From CAYRPN01 sp964426135 (GTDB lineage: Bacteria > Planctomycetota > Phycisphaerae > Phycisphaerales > Phycisphaeraceae): 29,664 nucleotides of DNA. The position numbers and the translations under genes are program-made. Location of the stretch: NCBI GenBank assembly GCA_964426135.1, contig CAYRPN010000066.1, forward strand, positions 1-29,664. Reading direction: 5' to 3'. Below, one piece after another: positions 23,856 through 29,664 of the stretch (positions are counted from its first letter, which is position 1; every line of letters starts with the position of its first letter). The notes under the pieces were generated by a model. That model made no database searches, was not told where the DNA came from, and was given only the letters and a program-made list of their open reading frames with translations.

Positions 23856-24012
23856 GGTGGGCCGAGTCTTCGAGGCCCACCGTTTTTCACTCGACCGGGT
23901 AACCCGCCGAGGCTCAGAGTGAGCCGACGTGGACGGACACCCAACCGGGTGGAGCGGTCGGGGCAAATCATGCGCGGGCTGGTGGGCCTCGCTGACTCGG
24001 CACCACCCTACG
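23851..24012. repeat. Family H palindromic element between convergent genes
   Basis: The left arm CGTAGGGTGGGCCGAGTCTT (23851 on) and the right arm ACTCGGCACCACCCTACG (ending 24012) are complements over about 32 bp with few mismatches. The 99-nt loop has its own hairpin GGCTCA/TGAGCC (23911-23925). It overlaps the methyltransferase stop and ends 7 bp before the deacetylase stop, so it could end both transcripts. Confidence 0.83.
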
Positions 24013-24019
24013 CCGAGAC

Positions 24020-24925
24020 TCACCACCCGACAATTTCCCGATTGAACTCCGCCTTCACATCGCGGCCATCCGAGGGCATTCGCAAGAGATGCACGTCGCG
24101 TTGAAAATTGATGCCGCCGTTGGAACTCACCAGGTCCACATTCAGATGCAGCGCGGCATGCACCACGGTCATGTCCCAGTCCATCGGCCGACCGAAGGGA
24201 ATCGCGAAAATCGGGCGATACGCCTTGATGTCGCGCAGGGCTTCGATGTTCTTCTCCAGGTTTTCCATCTGCCACTGCGGCGGCATCAGGGCGAAGCGCT
24301 GATGCTCGTGGCCGTGCAGGCCGACGGTGAACTGCTTCTCGTCGAGCATCGCGAGATAGTCGCGATCCACCAGGAGCGGCTTGCTGTCATCCACGAGCGG
24401 CGAGAGCGCCTCCACTTCGCGACGGACCTGCTCGTAGAGTACAGGGTCATCCGTGCGCCGCAGTTTGCCCGCCCTTTCCTTGAGCGGCGGCGTGAGCTTC
24501 GCCTTCACCGCCGCATCCGGCGCGTTCGCCAGGTAGTTCAACACGGGGAACCAGTAGTAGCCCTTGCCCTGTCCGTGCGCGCTGTTGACGAAGAAGGTGC
24601 CGGGCAGGCCGCGCTTGCTGAGCGCGGGCACGATGTGATCGCGCACGGTGATGTCGCCGTCGTCGAAGGTAATGGCGGCGAACATGCCGGCAAGGTCATT
24701 ACGCTTCCACTTCGCGATGCCCTCGTGCAGCGGCAGCACCTTGAAGTAATCCTTGATGAAGTCGAGTTGCTGCTCGAAATGATCGAGCCGCGTCCACGTG
24801 GCTTCGTGCTGGAAGCGCGGATCGAATGTCGGCGACACCTGGTGGAACGTGAACACGGCCAGCGCCCGGCCGCGCTTGCGCTTCCACATGGCCGCGGAAA
24901 GAAAACGGATCCAGCGTTCGATCAT
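24020..24925 (-). CDS. Polysaccharide deacetylase family protein (NodB homology, 301 aa)
   Basis: Residues about 22-30 (LAVFTFHQV) and ITFDDGD (T86-D91) are the first NodB motifs, with D88-D89 as base and metal ligand. H204 and H208 in LHGHEHQRF fit the HxxxH metal site. IPFGRP (242-247) corresponds to the motif-3 loop. Members are metal-dependent amidohydrolases that remove N- or O-acetyl groups from polysaccharides. No signal peptide is clear; the N-terminus is basic and amphipathic. The start ATG overlaps the stop of the Uma2 gene by 4 bp (ATGA), indicating translational coupling. The insertion between motifs (about 115-200) is longer than in minimal NodB domains. Confidence 0.86.
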   Translation of the reverse strand: MIERWIRFLSAAMWKRKRGRALAVFTFHQVSPTFDPRFQHEATWTRLDHFEQQLDFIKDYFKVLPLHEGIAKWKRNDLAGMFAAITFDDGDITVRDHIVPALSKRGLPGTFFVNSAHGQGKGYYWFPVLNYLANAPDAAVKAKLTPPLKERAGKLRRTDDPVLYEQVRREVEALSPLVDDSKPLLVDRDYLAMLDEKQFTVGLHGHEHQRFALMPPQWQMENLEKNIEALRDIKAYRPIFAIPFGRPMDWDMTVVHAALHLNVDLVSSNGGINFQRDVHLLRMPSDGRDVKAEFNREIVGW

Positions 24926-25524
24926 CGCCGGCCTTTCGCCTTGCGGCTGCGCAGCCCCGGCGGAAAGAGGTCGGACACCTTGATCGAGAAGTCAGGAAAT
25001 GCCAGCGGCGCGACGGAGCCCCGGCTGAGTTTGCGGATCGAGCGATATTCCTTGCCGTCCGGTTCGCGGCAGATGTGAACGCATCGAAAGTTCAGATCGA
25101 TGATCCAATATTCCGCGATGCCGGCCTCGGCGTACTTCGGACGCTTGATCTTGGTGTCTTTCAGCAGGGAAGAATCAGCGACCTCAATCATCAATAAGAC
25201 ATCTGCGGGCTGTGGGTGCGTTTCGCTGTAGAAATCTTTTCTTCGGCGAAGCATAGCGAGGTCAGGCTGTGGCTCGTTGTAATTGTTGAGTCGCACCGGA
25301 TTCTGAGGCGAGATCATCGCGCGATTCACAAGCGGTGCAAAAGTCTCCATCAAGTAGCTGACTGTTCCGCTGTGTTCAGATCCTGGAGGCGCCATGTAAA
25401 CAACCTTTCCGTCAATCAGTTCCGTTTTCTGCTCTGGCGGAATGATACCCACCTCGCCCATGCGGTAATAGTCCTGCACGGTGAAACGGTGTTCGCCCGG
25501 GATGGAAAGTGTTGCTCGGCTCAT
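24922..25524 (-). CDS. Uma2-family (PD-(D/E)XK-like) protein (200 aa)
   Basis: The family pattern is present: a FTVQDYYRM start, E35 in KTELIDGKVVYM, PD at 87-88 (NEPQPDLAML), E114 in LLMIEVADSS, K125 after it, and YAEAGIAEYWIIDL (131-144). The fold is restriction-endonuclease-like with acidic metal-binding residues, but the biological role of Uma2 proteins is unknown; they are abundant in cyanobacteria and planctomycetes. Start at 25524 is chosen because a TATAAT box ends 6 nt before it; an in-frame ATG at 25542 and a TTG at 25557 are alternatives, the last overlapping the M29 stop. The middle of the gene is less GC-rich than its neighbours, suggesting a mobile history. Confidence 0.85.
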   Translation of the reverse strand: MSRATLSIPGEHRFTVQDYYRMGEVGIIPPEQKTELIDGKVVYMAPPGSEHSGTVSYLMETFAPLVNRAMISPQNPVRLNNYNEPQPDLAMLRRRKDFYSETHPQPADVLLMIEVADSSLLKDTKIKRPKYAEAGIAEYWIIDLNFRCVHICREPDGKEYRSIRKLSRGSVAPLAFPDFSIKVSDLFPPGLRSRKAKGRR

Positions 25525-25560
25525 GTCCGAATTATACCCCATTGAAACTCGATTCAATTT
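25525..25560 (-). promoter_or_regulatory. Possible leaderless promoter of the Uma2 gene
   Basis: Read on the minus strand: TTGAAT, 15 nt, TATAAT (plus positions 25531-25536), 6 nt, ATG. A perfect -10 hexamer stands out in GC-rich DNA, and the expected transcription start falls on or next to the A of the ATG. The 15-nt spacing is shorter than the usual 17, and there is no SD. Confidence 0.5.
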
Positions 25561-26705
25561 CCCGGCCAGCCCGGAAACACGAATCTGCCGTCGCGCGAAA
25601 TCACTTCGCCATCCACGGTGATCGTGCCGCCGCGGCGCAGGTCGCAGACCATGTCCCAGTGCAGGCCGGACTCGTTGCTGTTGCCGGACTCCGGATAGCC
25701 CGCGCCGACCGCGGCGTGGAAGGTGCCGCCGATCTTTTCGTCGAAGAGCGTGTTCTTCGAATACTCGGTGATGTTGTAGTTGGTGCCGATGGCGATTTCG
25801 CCGAGGTTGCGGGCGCCCGCGTCCATGTCGAGCATTTCGATCAGGAAATCCTCGTTCTTCGACGCCTTTGCCTTGACCACCCGGCCCTTCTCGAAGGTGA
25901 GTTCGATGTCATGCACCTCGCGCCCGTTGTGAACCGCGGGGAAGGAGTACCGCGCCACGCCGTTGACCCCGCCGTCAGCGGCCTTGAGATTCGGCCCGGT
26001 GAACACTTCGCCGTCGGGAAAGTTCTCGTGGCCCGCGCAGTTGATCCAGCGCATGCCTTCCACATTCACATGCAGGTCGGTGCCCGCGGCGGTCTGGAAG
26101 CGCAGCCTCTTCTTGCCGGTGAGATAGTCCACGACCTTCTGCTGCTGCTCTTCGATGCGTCGCCACTCGGCGACGGGATCCTGCTTGTCGAGGTGGCCGG
26201 CGCGGAAGACGAAATCCTCGTACTGCTTGAGGCTCATCTCGGCGTCCTGGGCGCTGGCGAGCGTGGGATACAGCGTACCGCACCAGGTCAGTCGCTTGGG
26301 ATCGGTCTTGTCTTTGGCGGCGCGCTCCATGAAGACCTTGAAAATCGGCTTGCGCGCCGCCGACGCGATGCCTTGCTTCTTCGGATCGACGCGCGACAGG
26401 CTCTTGGTGTTGGTCTCCGCCCAGAGGGAAATGGAGACATCGATGGTCTCGATCTCGTGCTGGGCCACGGGATTGACGTACTTGAGCTGCGTCTCGTTGG
26501 CGTGCTCGTAGAAAATCTCGGCGAGCGAATCAGGCGTGCAGTTCAGATACGGAAAGCCACCCGCTTTGATGACCGCTTCGTAGAGTGCTTCGAGCAGGGG
26601 CAGGCCGATGGGATCGCCGCGCAGTCGGACGAGCTGGCCGGGCTTGACGCCGGTGGAATAGTTGACGATGACCTTGGCGAGTTTGTCGAGACGTTGATCG
26701 CGCAT
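25554..26705 (-). CDS. M29-family metallo-aminopeptidase (aminopeptidase T/AmpS type, 383 aa)
   Basis: All metal and active-site positions of M29 are visible: E233 (FPDGEVFTGP), E303 (NLGEIAIGTN), H330 (GGTFHAAVGAGYP, with Y337), and H349 and D351 (SGLHWDMVCDL). The N-terminal domain (about 1-200) has the usual VKPGQLVRLRGDP start. It removes N-terminal residues from peptides in the cytoplasm with a two-metal centre. The ATG at 26705 is preceded on the minus strand by GGAG with 6-nt spacing. The frame is open 48 codons further upstream, but most of that DNA is a family D/E repeat, so those codons are not part of the gene. Uma2 and deacetylase genes follow in the same direction. Confidence 0.94.
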   Translation of the reverse strand: MRDQRLDKLAKVIVNYSTGVKPGQLVRLRGDPIGLPLLEALYEAVIKAGGFPYLNCTPDSLAEIFYEHANETQLKYVNPVAQHEIETIDVSISLWAETNTKSLSRVDPKKQGIASAARKPIFKVFMERAAKDKTDPKRLTWCGTLYPTLASAQDAEMSLKQYEDFVFRAGHLDKQDPVAEWRRIEEQQQKVVDYLTGKKRLRFQTAAGTDLHVNVEGMRWINCAGHENFPDGEVFTGPNLKAADGGVNGVARYSFPAVHNGREVHDIELTFEKGRVVKAKASKNEDFLIEMLDMDAGARNLGEIAIGTNYNITEYSKNTLFDEKIGGTFHAAVGAGYPESGNSNESGLHWDMVCDLRRGGTITVDGEVISRDGRFVFPGWPGN

Positions 26706-26750
26706 GAATCGCTCCAGTGTTCGGAAAGGCGAATAGTAGCGGAGCAGCTG

Positions 26751-26879
26751 AAGGAACGGGACCGAAGTGAGTTCCCGATTTAGCCGGCGGGCTTGCCCGC
26801 CGAGACACCCTCGGCGAGCAAGCCCGCCGGCTAAATGGGGGACCGCCAATTCGCGAAGTTATTTCGGGCCCGTTCCTAA
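26751..26879. repeat. Family D palindromic element hosting family E
   Basis: The left end AAGGAACGGGACCGAAGTGA and the right end AAGTTATTTCGG...CGTTCCTAA are imperfect complements. Hairpin E lies between them at 26781-26833. Same composition as the partial copy at 1-79. It sits upstream of the aminopeptidase gene. Confidence 0.85.
26781..26833. repeat. Family E hairpin nested in D
   Basis: TAGCCGGCGGGCTTGCCCGC at the left pairs with GCAAGCCCGCCGGCTA at the right. With the flanking ATT and AAT the palindrome extends to ATTTAGCC/GGCTAAAT. One mismatch interrupts the right arm (GGCGAGCA against GGCGGGCA in the copy at 1-34). Confidence 0.85.
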
Positions 26880-27279
26880 AGGCCGTCAGCCTTCAGCGAT
26901 CAGGCGCCAAGTCCGCTCAATGGATGCGTTACTGAAAAACGATGGTCATCGTGAATGCTTCACTTGTGACCCATAACCGCCGGCGGCTCGTTCAGAGTTC
27001 GCCGAGTGCGGAACGCTCTCCCCTGGTCTGACGACCGATCGCTGATGGCTGTCCGCTGAAGGCTTCCCCTGTCCGATAAGAACTTTTCCCCCAATATTGA
27101 GAACAAATGGCGCCAATTCCTGCAGTTTCATTTCCGTGTTAGGTAATCCGTGATAAGCTTCAGATACGACAGGGTTGGGAGCGGCAGGTGCGGGTTCACG
27201 CCGCACCGCCTTACGCATGGTGGGACCAAATCCAAACAATCATCGACGTGGGAGCGGCGCGCGCTCCGCGCAGGATGCG
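26880..27279. other. Intergenic region with a weak inverted pair
   Basis: GCCGTCAGCCTTCAGCGATC (about 26882) and CGCTGATGGCTGTCCGCTGA (about 27041) are imperfect complements, probably another repeat family. The rest is the leader of the next gene. Open frames crossing this stretch have no SD and no recognisable protein. Confidence 0.45.
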
Positions 27280-28080
27280 ATGCATCTGCTGTTTCCGTTG
27301 GAGCACGACGCTTCTCCGCGCTTGCCGGCCGTGCCCGACCACGGAGAGGCCGGCGCTAGGCCATCGGGCGATCGCGCCGACCTGTCCAACTCGACGTCGG
27401 CGAGTACGGACGCGGCTCTCGATGCCGTGCGGATGCATCGGCTGCGACTGGTGGGGCATGTCGAGGAGTCGCGCCGCATGGCCGACACCGATCGCACCAT
27501 CCCACCACATTCACTGACGAATCCAGCGGATGGTTCGCGATTCACCGGCGACACCAGGTCTTTCACGGCGGGCCCTCCGCGATCACTCGCTGTGACACCG
27601 TCCACAGCCGTCAACATTCGTCGGCTCTCCGCCGGGCGCATTCCACCGGAGCGCCTCAGCGCCAGTCCCACGGCGCTATCGACGACCGCTTCCACCGCCG
27701 ACGCGGGCCCCGCCATGGGTAAGCCGATACGCGAAGCCACCGATCCTCGCTGGGTGCTCGCGGTGCGAACCGCCGAATCGCTCGAAGGCACCGTGCTCCG
27801 TCCGGAGAAGCGGGAGCGTCTGGTGCACCTTGGAAAAATCCTGGGCCTGTCGCCGTTCGATGCGAATCTGGTCATCGCGATCGTGCAGGACCAGGCTCGC
27901 CGCGGTTTCGCGCCGTCGCATTGTCCCACCGCCGGCGAGCCGCAGCTTCGCCTCGTGCCGCTGCCGCACCGTGAACTGTCCGAGGCGGATGCAAGGAGCC
28001 GGCGCATCCTGATCATCAGCGCGATCATCGCGGTGCTGGTCGGATTCGAGCTGGTCATCCTGAAGTGGATTTTCTCGTAG
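27280..28080 (+). CDS. Tail-anchored hypothetical protein (266 aa)
   Basis: I do not recognise the family. The ATG at 27280 is preceded by AGGA about 5 nt away. Residues 1-150 are low-complexity, rich in S/T/P/A/R and probably disordered. Residues about 155-210 form a compact predicted-helical domain (WVLAVRTAESLEG, KRERLVHLGKILGLSPFDANLVIAIVQ), loosely like the TerB-type helical fold. Residues 243-264 are one C-terminal membrane helix (ILIISAIIAVLVGFELVILKWI), so the protein would be tail-anchored facing the cytoplasm. It converges with the next gene, with 18 bp between the stops. Confidence 0.65.
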   Translation: MHLLFPLEHDASPRLPAVPDHGEAGARPSGDRADLSNSTSASTDAALDAVRMHRLRLVGHVEESRRMADTDRTIPPHSLTNPADGSRFTGDTRSFTAGPPRSLAVTPSTAVNIRRLSAGRIPPERLSASPTALSTTASTADAGPAMGKPIREATDPRWVLAVRTAESLEGTVLRPEKRERLVHLGKILGLSPFDANLVIAIVQDQARRGFAPSHCPTAGEPQLRLVPLPHRELSEADARSRRILIISAIIAVLVGFELVILKWIFS

Positions 28081-28098
28081 GCGCCGTTTCGCACTTCG

Positions 28099-29493
28099 TC
28101 AGATTCTGACGAACACACGCTGCCGGTACATCCAGAACAGCATGAGCCAGTAGATCGCCAGGATGAATCCGCCGCGTGTGGTCTGCTCGTACATCTCGCC
28201 GAAGCACTTGAATACGTCCGCGCCCAGGTGCGTCTTGAACGCGCCGGCAATGAAGTCGTCAAGCGTGTGCGCCAGCACGTACGCCATGATCGAGTTCATG
28301 CCGAGCACGAGCAGCGGAAGCACAATGCCGCGGCCGATGCGGGTGGGCTTGAAGTCAAGCGCAAGGTAGAACGCTGCGAGGATCACGAAGCACCATCCGC
28401 CGGAGTAAAGCGTCCACGCAGGCGTCCAGATGCGCTTGACGATGGGGCACACGCCGAAGTGTTGCAGTGACCAGCCTGCGATGAGGCACACGCCGCCTGT
28501 CATCAGCAGTATGATGCTCGCTCGAAGGTGCGACAGCGGGGGCGCGGGCTTGCGGTGAACCGGTCGCGTGGCGGAGGGCGAATACTGCTGATGCGAAGGC
28601 GCGTAGGCCGGCGGCAGGCCGCGCGATGCGGGGGCGATGGTTGGATCGACGGGTGACGCAGGACGGTCGACTCCATCGGCGGGCGTCGCTCTCGACTGCG
28701 TGCGGCGCAGCCATTGGCCGGCGATCAGGCCCAGCGCCATCGTTGCCAGCGTGGGGATGAAGTTCAGCGTGCCGTAACCGCCGCGGTTGAAGGTGAACTC
28801 TTTCTCGCGCGGGAACAGATTCAGAAACCACTGATCGAACGCGCTGCCGAGATTGCTGTTCTTGTTCCAGTGCGCCATGAATCCCTGAAAGTGGTGCGGC
28901 CAGTCCGCGGGCACGCCCATGGACTTGTAGTCGAATCCCTCCGCCGGCGCCGGATGCAGCGCCCACGCTGTCCAGTAGCCGGCAAGGATCACTACAACCG
29001 CAGCCCAAGTCCAGCGCGACGAGAGCAGCCCCAGCGTGAACAGGAAGAGATACCCCAGGCCGATCTGGGAGAGCGTGTCGGTGAAGATCCAGTTGGTCTG
29101 CTTCTGCCCGATGGAGCGGAGGAAGATGCCGAGCCAGACGAGCAGCGCCGCCCGCCACGCGGCATGCAGGGCCATCCGCAGGATCGAATCGCCACGCGCC
29201 CGCCGCGACGCCACCGAAAACGCCATCGCCGCGCCGACGAGGAACGAGAATGCAGGCTGAATCAGGTCGTGCAACGAGCAGCCGGCCCATTCGACGTGAT
29301 CCGTGTGAAGCTTCACCGTTCGCCACGCGTCCGCCTGCCACGCCGACAGCGGCGCCTCATCGTTCTTCAGCAGTCTGTCCGCCAGTTGCGGCAAGTGAAG
29401 CACTTCCGCCAGCATCAGCAACATGACCATTCCGCGAAAAGCATCGATCGACGTGAGGCGAACCGGCGGCGTCAAGGCGGGTGCGTCAGCCAT
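28099..29493 (-). CDS. HGSNAT/DUF5009-like multi-pass membrane acyltransferase (464 aa)
   Basis: It starts with the family signature RLTSIDAFRGMVMLLMLAEV (12-31). HVEWAGCSLHDLIQPAFSF (66-84) corresponds to the H-x-x-W-x-G...DLIxPxF region that in human heparan-alpha-glucosaminide N-acetyltransferase carries the active-site histidine (H66 here). About ten hydrophobic segments follow to the C-terminus, for example SIILLMTGGVCLIAGWSL and PLLVLGMNSIMAYVLAH. An unusual P/S/A-rich stretch (about 262-322) separates two helices and is probably a flexible loop. It likely acetylates a sugar across the membrane; the substrate is unknown. No SD is visible before the ATG. Confidence 0.83.
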   Translation of the reverse strand: MADAPALTPPVRLTSIDAFRGMVMLLMLAEVLHLPQLADRLLKNDEAPLSAWQADAWRTVKLHTDHVEWAGCSLHDLIQPAFSFLVGAAMAFSVASRRARGDSILRMALHAAWRAALLVWLGIFLRSIGQKQTNWIFTDTLSQIGLGYLFLFTLGLLSSRWTWAAVVVILAGYWTAWALHPAPAEGFDYKSMGVPADWPHHFQGFMAHWNKNSNLGSAFDQWFLNLFPREKEFTFNRGGYGTLNFIPTLATMALGLIAGQWLRRTQSRATPADGVDRPASPVDPTIAPASRGLPPAYAPSHQQYSPSATRPVHRKPAPPLSHLRASIILLMTGGVCLIAGWSLQHFGVCPIVKRIWTPAWTLYSGGWCFVILAAFYLALDFKPTRIGRGIVLPLLVLGMNSIMAYVLAHTLDDFIAGAFKTHLGADVFKCFGEMYEQTTRGGFILAIYWLMLFWMYRQRVFVRI

Positions 29494-29531
29494 GCGTCAC
29501 AGTGTAATTGATCCATGTCGCGCTTCATCGT

Positions 29532-29664
29532 TTAGGAATGGGATCGAAATAACCTCCCGAATTCAGGTGCCAGAATTTTCATTAGGAAAGCAGGAAAAGA
29601 GGAAATGAGGGTCCTTCCGACTTCTCTGTGGGCAATTTTAGTGTAAATGGGTGCGCAAGGAGCG
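29532..29664. repeat. Family D element, left end (cut by window end)
   Basis: TTAGGAATGGGATCGAAATA continues with ACCTCCCGAATT, matching the D ends at 7997 and 26751. A purine-rich segment (AAAGCAGGAAAAGAGGAAAT, about 29586-29605) follows where other D copies carry an inserted palindrome. The right end lies outside the window. Confidence 0.65.

Noticed and set aside
26946..27239. Minus-strand 97-codon frame before the tail-anchored protein gene
   Set aside because: No SD, no recognisable protein, and it lies partly on a weak repeat pair.

Overview
The window is GC-rich DNA from a bacterium that I place in the Planctomycetota, possibly near the Phycisphaerae. The reasons are a flagellin of the type seen in that group, two secreted ThuA-like proteins beside a secreted isochorismatase-fold hydrolase, a BtrH_N/DUF4872 protein, an HGSNAT-like membrane acyltransferase, many exported proteins of loose function, and intergenic spaces filled with long palindromes. 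I see no rRNA, tRNA, CRISPR array, integrase or transposase. The taxonomic call is inference; no marker gene is present.

Layout, left to right. (1) 321-4661, plus strand: a signalling cluster made of an Xis/MerR-type HTH-receiver protein, an HDOD-histidine kinase and a receiver-GAF protein. (2) 4901-6517: argH, with a lysine-rich N-terminal extension and a central segment of different codon use. (3) 6977-10019: a secreted NHL beta-propeller and a secreted triple-thioredoxin-fold protein, followed on the minus strand by a small DUF3788-like protein. (4) 10880-11674: almost 0.8 kb with no convincing gene. (5) 11675-15870: a stand-alone receiver, a flagellin with a clear terminator, and a BtrH_N/DUF4872 protein. 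(6) 16346-18592, minus strand: transaldolase and a periplasmic adaptor (MFP/HlyD). (7) 18835-23855, plus strand: two ThuA-like proteins, a full-length Suppressor-of-Fused (SUFU) homologue, a secreted isochorismatase-fold hydrolase and a SAM methyltransferase. (8) 24020-26705, minus strand: an apparent operon of M29 aminopeptidase, Uma2-family protein and polysaccharide deacetylase. (9) 27280-29493: a tail-anchored hypothetical protein and the HGSNAT-like membrane protein, which converge.

The most unusual content is between the genes. At least ten families of palindromic elements about 50-220 bp long lie there, several present more than once. They are modular: the same palindrome sits alone in one place and inside the loop of a different palindrome in another. 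Family C is inside D at 7997-8203 and inside K at 10071-10262. Family A is alone at 3434-3522 and inside B at 16045-16211. Family E is inside D at 26751-26879. Several element ends coincide with gene stop codons (TAAGGA..., CGTAGGG...), so the element seems to supply the stop or the transcript end. Two further palindromes are built of microsatellites: a purine-rich GAAGGTAAA-type one, and a plant-telomere-like TTTAGGG one. I regard this nested element system as the best candidate for something undescribed. The second is the bacterial SUFU with both SUFU domains.
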